From an uncultured Bacteroidales bacterium (GTDB taxonomy: Bacteria > Bacteroidota > Bacteroidia > Bacteroidales > Bacteroidaceae): a DNA stretch of 64,000 nucleotides. Under the pieces are notes generated by a model. The model was not told the origin of the DNA. It did no database searches and saw nothing but the letters and a program-made list of their open reading frames with translations. The stretch lies in the NCBI GenBank assembly GCA_902775975.1, contig CACYOC010000004.1, positions 1 through 64,000 on the forward strand. Reading direction: 5' to 3'. Every line of letters begins with the position of its first letter. Position 1 is the stretch's first letter. The position numbers were made by a program, and so were the translations under genes. This document shows, in pieces, positions 17,439-25,983 of the stretch.

Positions 17439-18563
17439 ATGGCACTATATCCCAAACTAATTATGGATGCGCTGGCAACGGTGACGTATGCCGGCACGAA
17501 GAAGAATCTGGTGGAAAGCAACATGATTGCCGACCAGCCCACAGTAACGCCCCTGAATCCCCCTGTAGAGGGGAAAAACTGGAGGGTTCAAGTCGTCCTG
17601 GAGTTTCCTCGCGAGACGGACCCGTTTCTGAGATCGACGGTGAAAGCCGCCGAAGCTGCTATCCTTTACCATTGCGGAAAAGACATCGCCGTGGAGATTC
17701 AGACCGAGTTCAAGTCGAAGCCGCGTCCGAAGGGCGACGAGCTATTGCCGGGCGTGAAGAACATCATTGCCGTCAGTTCGGGCAAAGGCGGTGTCGGCAA
17801 AAGCACTGTCTCTGCCAATCTTGCCATTGCCTTGGCACGGTTAGGCTACAAGGTGGGCCTGCTGGACTGCGACATTTTCGGTCCGTCAATGCCCAAGATG
17901 TTCCATGTGGAGGAAGAACGTCCCTACGCTGTTGAGGTCGATGGACGCCAACTCATCAACCCCATCGAGGCGTATGGTGTAAAGATGCTGAGCATTGGTT
18001 TCTTCGTAGCACCAGAAACTGCCACCTTGTGGCGTGGCGGTATGGCAACGAGTGCGCTGAAACAGCTCATTGCCGATGCCGACTGGGGCGAGCTGGACTA
18101 CTTCATTTTGGACACGCCACCGGGCACCAGCGACATTCACCTGACGCTGTTGCAGACGCTGGCCATCACAGGCGCCATCATCGTCTCGACCCCTCAGCAA
18201 GTCGCCTTGGCAGACGCTCGCAAGGGTATCGACATGTATCGCAACGAGAAGGTGAACGTGCCCATCCTCGGACTGATAGAGAACATGGCGTGGTTCACAC
18301 CTGCCGAACTGCCCGAGAACAAATACTACATCTTCGGCAAAGAGGGCTGCAAGCAACTGGCTGACGAGATGCAAGTACCGCTGCTGGCACAGATTCCGCT
18401 GGTACAAAGCATCTGCGACAGCGGAGACAAAGGCGAGCCTGCCGCACTGAACAGCGACTCGGCAACAGGACTGGCCTTTATCAATCTGGCTCAGGCAGTA
18501 GTGACGGTGGTTAACCGCCGCAACAAGGAGCAGCCGAAAACGAAAATCGTAGGAGTCAAATAA
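17439..18563 (+). CDS. mrp: Mrp/NBP35-family Fe-S cluster carrier ATPase
   Basis: This 374-residue protein has an N-terminal MIP18/DUF59-type domain (about 1-95) and a deviant Walker A ATPase domain (GKGGVGKS at 115-122). Family members assemble or carry [4Fe-4S] clusters to apoproteins. Further family blocks are LDCDIFGPSMPKMF and DTPPGTSDIHLT. Residues about 37-48 (TPLNPPVEGKNW), between the two halves of the DUF59 domain, are extra relative to relatives. They are encoded by a GC-rich palindromic element (17547-17582). A 9-bp satellite begins at the stop codon. Confidence 0.93.
   Translation: MALYPKLIMDALATVTYAGTKKNLVESNMIADQPTVTPLNPPVEGKNWRVQVVLEFPRETDPFLRSTVKAAEAAILYHCGKDIAVEIQTEFKSKPRPKGDELLPGVKNIIAVSSGKGGVGKSTVSANLAIALARLGYKVGLLDCDIFGPSMPKMFHVEEERPYAVEVDGRQLINPIEAYGVKMLSIGFFVAPETATLWRGGMATSALKQLIADADWGELDYFILDTPPGTSDIHLTLLQTLAITGAIIVSTPQQVALADARKGIDMYRNEKVNVPILGLIENMAWFTPAELPENKYYIFGKEGCKQLADEMQVPLLAQIPLVQSICDSGDKGEPAALNSDSATGLAFINLAQAVVTVVNRRNKEQPKTKIVGVK
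17547..17582 (+). repeat. In-frame C-rich palindromic element in mrp
   Basis: CCCCT (17560-17564) and AGGGG (17569-17573) form a hairpin with loop GTAG. The flanks (GCCCCTGAATC and AAAACTGGAGGG) make up a 36-bp element translated as TPLNPPVEGKNW. Such CCCCTnAATCCCCC..GGGG elements look intergenic in character, and here one is translated. Confidence 0.5.
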
Positions 18564-18675
18564 CCCATAAGGCCCATAAGACCCATTAGCCCCATTAGCC
18601 CCATTAGACCCATTAGACCCATTAGCCCCATTAGACCCATTAGACCCATTAGACCCATTAGACCCATTAGACCCA
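18563..18675. repeat. 9-bp satellite (CCATTAGAC) between mrp and GH28
   Basis: About twelve copies of a nonamer, CCATTAGAC or CCATTAGCC, run from the mrp stop codon to 22 bp before the GH28 start. The first copies (CCATAAGGC, CCATAAGAC) are divergent, as at the old edge of an array. No other element is visible in this 133-bp gap. Confidence 0.95.
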
Positions 18676-18696
18676 AACAAAAAAAAACAACAGAAT

Positions 18697-20163
18697 ATGA
18701 AAAAGCTACTATCCTGCGCAGCAGCCATCATGATGGTGCTCGGCGCCCAAGCACAAGCGAGAGACTACTCACAGTATTATCAGAACCTGCCGACGAAGGT
18801 GGCACAGGTAACCGCCCCCGTCATTCCTGCCAACGAGGTCATCATCACCGAAGTAGGAGGCGTAGGAGACGGTGTGACGCTGAACACTGAGGCTTTCGAG
18901 AAGGCTATCAAGAAGTTGCAGAAGATGCCCGGTGCCGGTGGTCGTGTGACCGTTCCGCAGGGTGTGTGGCTCACAGGTCCCATTCAGCTGAAGGACAACA
19001 TCGAACTGCATCTGGAGAAGAATGCCATTCTCCTCATGTCGCCCGACAAGTCGCAGTTTGTTGACCCTAAGCGTCCCAACGGCAAGTGTCTGACGGGCAT
19101 CCGTGCTTCCAAGCGCAAGAATATTGCCATCACCGGCGAAGGAATCATCGACGGTAACGGTGACCACTGGCGTCCCGTCAAGCGCACAAAGGTCAGCGAC
19201 GTAGAGTGGAGCAAATACAAAAACGTCATTGGCGGTGTGGAGAAAGGCGAAGGCAAGAACATGCTGTTCTATCCTTGGGACGACAAGGGAGGCTACCCCA
19301 ACATTGCCGCTACTCCCGAGAAGCAGGAGAAAATGCGTGTCGATTTGGTACGCTTCGAGAGTTGTGAGAACATCCTCGTAGAAGGTATCACCATCCAGAA
19401 CTCGCCCAAGTTCCACCTGCATCCCTGCTATTCCAAGAACGTCATTATCGACGGCGTCACCGTACGCTGCCCATGGAATGCCCAGAACGGCGATGCCATC
19501 GACCTCTCCGACTGTAACGTAGCCCTCATCGTCAACAGCACCGTTGATGCCGGCGACGACGGACTCTGCATGAAGAGCGGCCGCAACAAGCCGGAGGCTC
19601 CCGCCAACGGTTGCGAAGACATCCTGATTATGAACAACACCGTGTTCCACGCCCATGGCGCTTTCGTGCTGGGCAGCGAGACACAGCAGGCCATGCGCCG
19701 CATCGTAGTTCGCAACTGCCGCTTCTCAGGCACCGACACCGGACTGCGCTTCAAGAGCGGACTGGGTCGTGGTGGTAAGACCGAGCAGATGTTTATCTCA
19801 GACATCGTGATGACCGACATCAAGGACGAGGCCATCATCTTCCAGTGCGACTACTTTGACAAGCCTGCCGGCAGCACCAAGAAAGACCCGGAGTTCACTG
19901 ACTTTACCGAAGAACAGCAGCAGGCTATTCCCATTTTCCAGGACATCCATATTAATAATGTAGTATGCCGTGGTGCCAAGACGGGTATCAAGGCCAGCGG
20001 AAGTCTGGGCTTAGGTGCTGAGTACGACAAGGCTCCGTATGTCAACAACATCGACATTCAGAACACAACGATTGTCTATCAGAAGGACGGACAGGTTATC
20101 GATAACAAGACTGCTCAGCTGAAGCTGACCAACGTCCGCCTACTTCCTGAGAAGCAACAATAA
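18697..20163 (+). CDS. Secreted GH28 polygalacturonase-type glycosidase
   Basis: This is a 488-residue protein with a signal peptide (about 1-21) and a right-handed beta-helix of the GH28 family, which hydrolyses alpha-galacturonosidic bonds in pectin. Catalytic-region motifs are GDAIDLSD, DAGDDGLCMKSG (Asp pair), AHGAFVLGSE (G-H-G block) and GLRFKSGLGRGG (the R-x-K block). The lineage resembles the exo-acting Bacteroidota GH28 enzymes. It is isolated from the pectin cluster at 34851-52164 but would fit the same diet. The neighbours (Mrp and M3 peptidase) are housekeeping. Confidence 0.92.
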   Translation: MKKLLSCAAAIMMVLGAQAQARDYSQYYQNLPTKVAQVTAPVIPANEVIITEVGGVGDGVTLNTEAFEKAIKKLQKMPGAGGRVTVPQGVWLTGPIQLKDNIELHLEKNAILLMSPDKSQFVDPKRPNGKCLTGIRASKRKNIAITGEGIIDGNGDHWRPVKRTKVSDVEWSKYKNVIGGVEKGEGKNMLFYPWDDKGGYPNIAATPEKQEKMRVDLVRFESCENILVEGITIQNSPKFHLHPCYSKNVIIDGVTVRCPWNAQNGDAIDLSDCNVALIVNSTVDAGDDGLCMKSGRNKPEAPANGCEDILIMNNTVFHAHGAFVLGSETQQAMRRIVVRNCRFSGTDTGLRFKSGLGRGGKTEQMFISDIVMTDIKDEAIIFQCDYFDKPAGSTKKDPEFTDFTEEQQQAIPIFQDIHINNVVCRGAKTGIKASGSLGLGAEYDKAPYVNNIDIQNTTIVYQKDGQVIDNKTAQLKLTNVRLLPEKQQ

Positions 20164-20174
20164 GAACAAATGTG

Positions 20175-20232
20175 CCTTGCGGTTCACCCGCAAGGAGAAA
20201 AACCAACTGAGCCTTGCGGTTCACCCGCAAGG
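20175..20232 (+). repeat. Two identical hairpin elements upstream of the M3 peptidase
   Basis: Two copies of a 21-bp perfect palindrome, arms CCTTGCGG/CCGCAAGG and loop TTCAC, lie at 20175-20195 and 20212-20232. Both are followed by AGAAAA. The second arm plus flank forms AAGGAG, which sits 16 bp before the M3 peptidase ATG and can serve as its ribosome-binding site. The loop core GGTTCACCC is the same as in the in-gene elements at 41999-42159 and 46723-46743. Confidence 0.9.
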
Positions 20233-20247
20233 AGAAAAGAAAGAAAC

Positions 20248-22353
20248 ATGAGCGAGCGCAAGAATCCATTCTTTGAACCCTACGGTACACCACACGACAC
20301 GGTGCCCTTCGACCGCATACGGCTGGAAGACTTCGAAGAAGCCATCATGGAGGGCATACGCCGTGATAACGAGCAGATAGAGAAGACCATCAACAATCCC
20401 GAGAAACCCACCTTCGACAACACCATCATCAACACGGAAGAAGACGAGGGTTATTACGACCTGTTGTCGCGCGTATCAACGGTGTTCTTCAACCTGCTCA
20501 GTGCAGAGACGAACGACGAGATGGATGCGCTGGCACAGAAACTGCAGCCTATCCTGACACAACACGCCAACGACGTTCGGCTGAATCCTCGACTCTTTGA
20601 GCGTATCCGTCAGGTACACCTGCACCATCGCAGGCTCACAGCTGAGGAGAAGATGCTGCTCGACAACTGCTACGAAGGTTTCGTGCGTAGCGGTGCGCTG
20701 CTCGACGATGCCGGCAAAGAGAAGCTGAGAAGGCTCACGGAGGAGGCCTCCATGCTGTCCCTACAGTTCTCACAGAATCTGCTCAAGGAGAACAAAGCCT
20801 TCCAGTTGCATATTACTGACGAGGCACAACTCGACGGACTGCCCGAGACAGCTCGCGAGGCTGCAGCACTCACCGCCAAGGAACAAGGCAAACAGGGCTG
20901 GGTATTCACTCTGGACATGCCGTCCTACTCGCCCTTCATGACCTATTCGACGCAACGCGAACTGCGCAAGCAGATGTATATGGCACGTAACACCGTTTGT
21001 ACTCACGACAACAGCGAGAACAATCTCGACATCTGCAAGCGACTGGTCAACCTGCGACGCGAAATAGCACAACTGTTAGGCTACAAGACATACGCTGACT
21101 ACGTGTTGAAACGCCGCATGGCATCGAACAGCCGCAACGTCTATAAGCTGTTGGACGACCTCATCGACGCCTACAAACCAACAGCCATCAAGGAGCGTGA
21201 TGAGCTGAAGAAGCTCTTTGAGCGTGAGACAGGCAAGCACAAAGAAAAGGCAAAGGACAAAATGAAGCCCTGGGACGTAGGTTTCTACAGTCATAAGCTT
21301 CAGATGAAGAAGTACAACCTGGACCAGGAGATGCTGCGTCCTTACTTTGAACTGTCTAACGTCATCAAGGGAGTCTTCGGACTGGCCACTCGCCTGTACG
21401 GCATCACCTTCAAGGAGAACAAGGACATCCCCGTCTATCATCCCGACGTGAAAGCCTATGAGGTGTTCGACAAGGACGGCTCTTATCTTGCCGTCTTCTA
21501 TGCCGACTTCCATCCCCGCAAGGGTAAGCAGGGCGGTGCATGGATGACGGAATACCAGGGACAGCACAAAGAGATTAAAAATGAAAAATTAAATATTAAG
21601 AATGACAAGAACGTGCGCCCTCATGTCTCGGTGGTGATGAACCTGACCAAGCCCACAGCCGACAAGCCTGCCTTGCTGACATTGGGCGAGGTAGAGACAT
21701 TCCTGCACGAGTTCGGCCACTCGCTGCACGGCATGTTTGCCAATACCCGCTTCGAGTCGCTCAGCGGCACGAATGTATGGTGGGACTTCGTAGAACTGCC
21801 GTCGCAATTCATGGAGAACTTCGCCATCGAGAAGGAGTTCCTGCGCACCTTTGCCTTTCACTATCAGACGGGCGAGCCCCTTCCTGACGAGTTGATTCGA
21901 CGCATTGTGCGCAGCCGTAACTTTATGGCAGCAACAGCCTGTCTGCGACAGGTAAGCTTTGGACTGCTCGACATGGCCTATTACACTCAGCGCAACGAAT
22001 TCAGCGAGGATATCATCCCCTTTGAAAAGCATGCCTGGAAGAAAGCCATCCTTGGCGAACAGCTGTCCGAGACGTGCATGACCGTGCAGTTCTCGCACAT
22101 CATGGCTGGAGGTTATGCCGCCGGTTACTACAGCTACAAGTGGGCAGAAGTGCTCGATGCCGATGCCTTCAGCGTCTTCCAGCGCGAGGGAATCTTCAAT
22201 ACTGCTACTGCCCAGCGCTTCCGCGACGAGATACTCAGCAAGGGCGGAACAGAACACCCCATGACGCTCTACAAGCGTTTCCGTGGAGGCGAACCAACAA
22301 TAGAAGCTTTACTAAAGAGAAATGGAATCAAAAGAGAAACAAAGAAAGTTTGA
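20248..22353 (+). CDS. M3 family oligopeptidase (peptidyl-dipeptidase Dcp-like)
   Basis: This 701-residue cytosolic zinc metallopeptidase cleaves short peptides. The zinc motif is HEFGH at 487-491 (His487, Glu488, His491), with the third ligand expected in the downstream helix. The frame is open from 20170, but the additional N-terminus would be translated from the two palindromic repeats. Family proteins begin NPFFEPYGTPHDTVPF, so ATG 20248 is the start. Residues encoded by 21571-21606 (EIKNEKLNIKND) look like an inserted repeat just before the zinc domain. It overlaps the deaminase gene by 32 bp. Confidence 0.92.
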   Translation: MSERKNPFFEPYGTPHDTVPFDRIRLEDFEEAIMEGIRRDNEQIEKTINNPEKPTFDNTIINTEEDEGYYDLLSRVSTVFFNLLSAETNDEMDALAQKLQPILTQHANDVRLNPRLFERIRQVHLHHRRLTAEEKMLLDNCYEGFVRSGALLDDAGKEKLRRLTEEASMLSLQFSQNLLKENKAFQLHITDEAQLDGLPETAREAAALTAKEQGKQGWVFTLDMPSYSPFMTYSTQRELRKQMYMARNTVCTHDNSENNLDICKRLVNLRREIAQLLGYKTYADYVLKRRMASNSRNVYKLLDDLIDAYKPTAIKERDELKKLFERETGKHKEKAKDKMKPWDVGFYSHKLQMKKYNLDQEMLRPYFELSNVIKGVFGLATRLYGITFKENKDIPVYHPDVKAYEVFDKDGSYLAVFYADFHPRKGKQGGAWMTEYQGQHKEIKNEKLNIKNDKNVRPHVSVVMNLTKPTADKPALLTLGEVETFLHEFGHSLHGMFANTRFESLSGTNVWWDFVELPSQFMENFAIEKEFLRTFAFHYQTGEPLPDELIRRIVRSRNFMAATACLRQVSFGLLDMAYYTQRNEFSEDIIPFEKHAWKKAILGEQLSETCMTVQFSHIMAGGYAAGYYSYKWAEVLDADAFSVFQREGIFNTATAQRFRDEILSKGGTEHPMTLYKRFRGGEPTIEALLKRNGIKRETKKV
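21571..21606 (+). repeat. In-frame A/T-rich element in the M3 peptidase gene
   Basis: This stretch (GAGATTAAAAATG, AAAAATTAAATATTAAG, AATGAC) is strikingly A-rich compared with its GC-rich surroundings and translates as EIKNEKLNIKND. It falls between GQHK and VRPHVSVVMN, a surface loop. The period of about 7 bp (ATTAAAA/ATGAAAA/ATTAAAT) suggests a heptamer satellite of another class. Confidence 0.6.
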
Positions 22354-22747
22354 CCAGCGTTACCTGGACATGGCCCGCATCTGGGCACAAAACTCGTATT
22401 GCCAGCGACGCCAAGTAGGAGCCTTGGTGGTCAAGGACAGTATGATCATCAGCGACGGCTACAACGGAACGCCCAGCGGATTCGAGAATGTCTGCGAAGA
22501 CGAGACGGGTGTCACCAAGCCCTACGTGCTACATGCCGAGGCAAATGCCATCACCAAACTGGCACGCTCGAGCAACAATTCGGACGGAGCCACTATCTAT
22601 ATCACCGCATCGCCCTGCATTGAGTGTGCCAAACTCATCATTCAGGCAGGTATCAAGCGGGTGGTATATGGCGAGAAATACAGGCTGATGGACGGCATCG
22701 AACTGCTGCAACGGGCAGGAATCGAGGTCATCTACCTGGGCGAATAA
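22322..22747 (+). CDS. dCMP deaminase family protein (ComEB-like)
   Basis: This 141-residue zinc-dependent deaminase has His71-Ala-Glu73 (HAEANAI) and Cys99/Cys102 (PCIEC), the standard zinc site and proton shuttle of cytidine/deoxycytidylate deaminases. The GYNGTPSGF segment is typical of dCMP deaminases, which supply dUMP for thymidylate synthesis. It begins 32 bp inside the M3 peptidase gene and ends 29 bp before the S41 protease gene, hence an operon. Confidence 0.92.
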   Translation: MESKEKQRKFDQRYLDMARIWAQNSYCQRRQVGALVVKDSMIISDGYNGTPSGFENVCEDETGVTKPYVLHAEANAITKLARSSNNSDGATIYITASPCIECAKLIIQAGIKRVVYGEKYRLMDGIELLQRAGIEVIYLGE

Positions 22748-22776
22748 GTCATCAACAAAGATACATTACACATATC

Positions 22777-24435
22777 ATGAACGAAAAAAGAAACAGTCGT
22801 TTCATGCCGATGATGATGGCACTATGCGTGGTAATCGGTATCATGATTGGCACTTTCTATGCCAATCACTTCTCCGGCAACCGCCTGAGCATCATCAACT
22901 CCAGCAGCAACAAACTGAACAACTTGCTGCACATCATTGACGCACAGTATGTTGACTCAGTCAACATGAATGACTTGGTAGAGAAAGCCATGCCGCAAAT
23001 TCTGGCAGAGCTGGACCCTCACTCCGTCTATATTTCCGCCAAGGACGTTCAGATGGCCAACGACGACTTGCGCGGTTCGTTCTCCGGAGTGGGCATTGAG
23101 TTCACAATTCGTGAGGACACGCTGCACGTACAACAAGTCGTTGGTAACGGACCGGCAGAAAGAGCGGGTGTCATTGCCGGCGACAAGATTGTCACGGTCG
23201 ATGACAAGCCCTTTACCGGGAAGAAGCTCACCAACGAGGAAGCCATGCACCGCCTGAAAGGTCCTAAGGACACGAAGGTCAAGTTGGGCATCATGCGCTA
23301 TGGAGAGAAGAAGATTCGGAACATTGTCGTGACACGTGGCGAAATACCTACAAAGAGCGTCACAGCCACTTACATGTTAGACGACGAAACAGGCTATATT
23401 CGTATCAAGAACTTTGGAGAGAACACCTATCCCGAATTGCTGATAGCACTCGCCAAACTGACGCAGGAGAACGTGCAAAACCTTTGCATCGACCTACGGG
23501 GAAATACCGGTGGCTACCTGCAGTCGGCTGTTCAGATTGCCAATGAGTTCCTGCCTAAGAACCGACTGATAGTCTATACCGAAGGACTCAAGTCACCACG
23601 ACAGGATTTCCGTAGTGATGGCCGTGGCAGCTATCAGCAGATACCCTTGGTAGTACTCATCGACGAAGGTTCGGCATCGGCCTCCGAAATTCTGGCAGGT
23701 GCCATCCAGGACAACGACCGTGGCACGATTATCGGCAGACGCTCCTTTGGTAAAGGACTGGTACAACAGCCCTTCACTTTTGGCGACCAGTCTGTCATAC
23801 GCCTCACCATTGCCCGCTACTACACACCGTCAGGACGTTGCATCCAGAAGCCCTATACTGCTGGCGACAACAAAGACTACGAGGAAGACATCCTCGCCCG
23901 ATATGAGCACGGCGAGTTCTTCTCGCAAGACAGCATCAAGCACGAAGGCAAAGCTTATCACACCACCCATGGCAGAACGGTCTATGGCGGTGGTGGTATC
24001 ACTCCTGACATCTTTGTCGGCGAAGACACAACGAACATTACCTCTTATTATAAGCAAGCTTCCATGAGCGGACAAATCATCATGTTCGGATACACCTATA
24101 CTGACGAGAACCGCCAGAAGCTGAACGAGTACGACTCCATGGAGGAGATGGCATCCTATCTGAAGAAGCAAAACATTGTCGATAAGTTTGCCACCTATGC
24201 CGAGAAGAACGGACTGAAACGCCGCAACCTCATGATTGAACGTTCACACAAACTCTTGGAGCGTTACATCATCAGCCGCGTCATCTATAACATGCTGAAA
24301 GAAGAGGCTTGGATAGCTTACTTGAACTTGGATGACCCTGCTATCGAAAAGACGCTCAGGGTAATGCACGAAAAGAAAGCTTTCCCCGAAACGGGAAAAG
24401 CAGCAAAGAACAATCGGAGCCAAAAGGCTAAGTAA
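22777..24435 (+). CDS. S41 C-terminal processing peptidase (CtpA-like)
   Basis: This 552-residue protein has an N-terminal membrane anchor or signal (about 10-29), a PDZ domain (about 95-180) with GVGIEF and RAGVIAGDKI, and the S41 catalytic core. The nucleophile is the central Ser of GSASASE (about Ser301), and the general-base Lys lies in GRRSFGKGLVQ. Such periplasmic proteases trim or degrade envelope proteins from the C-terminus. The frame is open from 22624, but that part lies within the deaminase gene; ATG 22777 places the signal sequence at the N-terminus. Confidence 0.94.
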   Translation: MNEKRNSRFMPMMMALCVVIGIMIGTFYANHFSGNRLSIINSSSNKLNNLLHIIDAQYVDSVNMNDLVEKAMPQILAELDPHSVYISAKDVQMANDDLRGSFSGVGIEFTIREDTLHVQQVVGNGPAERAGVIAGDKIVTVDDKPFTGKKLTNEEAMHRLKGPKDTKVKLGIMRYGEKKIRNIVVTRGEIPTKSVTATYMLDDETGYIRIKNFGENTYPELLIALAKLTQENVQNLCIDLRGNTGGYLQSAVQIANEFLPKNRLIVYTEGLKSPRQDFRSDGRGSYQQIPLVVLIDEGSASASEILAGAIQDNDRGTIIGRRSFGKGLVQQPFTFGDQSVIRLTIARYYTPSGRCIQKPYTAGDNKDYEEDILARYEHGEFFSQDSIKHEGKAYHTTHGRTVYGGGGITPDIFVGEDTTNITSYYKQASMSGQIIMFGYTYTDENRQKLNEYDSMEEMASYLKKQNIVDKFATYAEKNGLKRRNLMIERSHKLLERYIISRVIYNMLKEEAWIAYLNLDDPAIEKTLRVMHEKKAFPETGKAAKNNRSQKAK

Positions 24436-24461
24436 AACAATGGAAGGACACTGGGTGCTCA

Positions 24462-24752
24462 TCACCCGAAACGTATGTCGGTAATCACCTGGTTACCGAC
24501 ATATTTGTTCAGTTGTTCCGTCAGCTCCTTGCGACGCATAGAGAGATCGGAACGCAGGGCAGGATTAGAGAGTCGTACATATAGCGTTTGATTATATATA
24601 TAGGTATTCAGCGTATAACGCGCTACGACAGGTCCTGCCACTATAGGCCAAGCTTCCACCAACCGTTTCTGCTGCAGCGGCATCTCCAGTCCCTGCTCAC
24701 GCAAGCTGCGTAAGATAAGGTCCTTCACCTGTTGTACGTCACGTCTAAACAC
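24462..24752 (-). CDS. DUF721/DciA-like protein
   Basis: This 96-residue basic protein has the DUF721 pattern: a helical start, W-I-AGPVVARYT, then LYVRLSNPALRSDLSMRR. DciA of this family is a helicase-loading factor in many bacteria lacking DnaC; the Bacteroidota members are short. It lies directly downstream of recF on the same strand, separated by an octamer satellite, and is convergent to the S41 protease gene. Confidence 0.85.
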   Translation of the reverse strand: MFRRDVQQVKDLILRSLREQGLEMPLQQKRLVEAWPIVAGPVVARYTLNTYIYNQTLYVRLSNPALRSDLSMRRKELTEQLNKYVGNQVITDIRFG

Positions 24753-24764
24753 TTACTAATCCTC

Positions 24765-24828
24765 TTAAACTCTTAAACCCTTAAACTCTTAAACCCTTAA
24801 ACTCTTAAACCCTTAAACTCCTAAACAC
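24765..24828. repeat. Octamer satellite (TTAAACTC/TTAAACCC) at the recF stop
   Basis: Eight octamers in strict alternation, TTAAACTC then TTAAACCC, end in a divergent CTAAACAC. The recF stop codon (24821-24823, TAG on the minus strand) lies inside that last unit, so the array either inserted exactly at the stop or supplies it. Confidence 0.95.
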
Positions 24829-25963
24829 TCACCTCCCCCTGTTCCACATGGAATATCTTGTAGTCGAGCGAAGAGTTGCTGAGTATCTGGTCCAAATGGT
24901 CACGGTTAGTATCAGTAATGAATATCTGACCGAAGCTGTCGCTGGACACCAGACGCACAATCTGCTCCACGCGCCGCGCATCCAACTTGTCAAAGATGTC
25001 ATCGAGCAGCAATAGCGGGGTAGTCTGCGAAGCAGTGCGTTTCAAGAACTCGAACTGCGCCAGTTTCAAGGCAATGACATAGGTCTTGTTCTGTCCTTGT
25101 GACCCCTCTCGTTTCATCGGATGACCACCCAAGGTAAACTCCAGGTCGTCCCGATGCACCCCATGCAGGGAATAGCCCACAGCAAGGTCTTTGTGACGGT
25201 CACGCTGAATGACGTCCAGCAAAGGTCCTCGCTGGCAATGGGAAACGTACTGCAACCCTACTGACTCCTGTCCTCCTGAGATGTGCTGGTAGTATTCCTG
25301 GAAGACGGGCGTCAGCTGCTCAATAAAGGCGGCACGCTTGTGATACAGTTCTTCACCGGCTTCTGCCATCTGTTCCTCCCAAAGTTGCATAAGAGTCTCA
25401 TCAAAGGGAACCCCTGACGTACTGTTCTCTGCCTGCTTCAACAACGTATTGCGCTGCTGATGGGCATTGTTATAACGGCTCAGTGCATCAATATAGGAGT
25501 GGTCATACTGCGAGATGACCATGTCCATCAGGCGTCGCCGCTCTTCGCTGACTCCTTCTATCAACAAGGTGTCAGCAGGAGCCACTACAACGAGGGGTAT
25601 CAGTCCGATATGCTCTGACAAGCGTTTATACTCCTTCTTGTTGCGTTTGAAGTGTTTCTTCTGTCCACGCTTCATGCCAACGGAGATGAGCAACGACGGG
25701 GATTCGGAACTCTCATCCACATCGCCATCCCCTTTGTCTTCGTACTCTCCTTCTATGACGCAAAACGGTTCACCATGACGAATCACCTGCGAATCGATGG
25801 GATTGGAAGCTGAACGACAGAACGACAGATAATATACGGCGTCAAGCACATTGGTTTTGCCCATGCCGTTGTGCCCGATGAAACAATTCATCTTCGGCGA
25901 CAACTCCAGGTGGGCTTCACCAATGTTCTTATAGTTTAATATGTTCAGCCGCTTCAGTATCAC
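24821..25963 (-). CDS. recF: DNA replication and repair protein RecF
   Basis: This 380-residue SMC-like ATPase helps load RecA at single-strand gaps. Walker A is GHNGMGKTN (about 30-38). The signature region GSQGQNKTYVIALKLAQ and Walker B PLLLLDDIFDKLD lie in the C-terminal half. An acidic stretch (DKGDGDVDESSES, about residues 77-89) interrupts a beta-hairpin region and seems longer than average. The gene precedes the DUF721 gene, with the octamer satellite at the junction. Confidence 0.95.
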   Translation of the reverse strand: MILKRLNILNYKNIGEAHLELSPKMNCFIGHNGMGKTNVLDAVYYLSFCRSASNPIDSQVIRHGEPFCVIEGEYEDKGDGDVDESSESPSLLISVGMKRGQKKHFKRNKKEYKRLSEHIGLIPLVVVAPADTLLIEGVSEERRRLMDMVISQYDHSYIDALSRYNNAHQQRNTLLKQAENSTSGVPFDETLMQLWEEQMAEAGEELYHKRAAFIEQLTPVFQEYYQHISGGQESVGLQYVSHCQRGPLLDVIQRDRHKDLAVGYSLHGVHRDDLEFTLGGHPMKREGSQGQNKTYVIALKLAQFEFLKRTASQTTPLLLLDDIFDKLDARRVEQIVRLVSSDSFGQIFITDTNRDHLDQILSNSSLDYKIFHVEQGEVSV

Positions 25964-25983
25964 TCTTTCAAGAAAAAGAGAGG

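Noticed and set aside
18563..18675. CRISPR array
   Set aside because: Units are 9 bp with no spacers and no cas genes nearby; it is a simple satellite.
17886..18731. 281-residue minus-strand frame with a Gly-Ser-Asn repeat
   Set aside because: The repeat is merely the translated 9-bp satellite read antisense, and the rest is antisense to mrp.
20170..20247. N-terminal extension of the M3 peptidase
   Set aside because: These codons are the palindromic repeats and Shine-Dalgarno region; relatives start at the MSERKNPFFEPYG position.
25690..25735. Acidic segment of RecF as another repeat insertion
   Set aside because: No palindrome or periodicity is visible in the DNA, so it is kept as ordinary loop variation.
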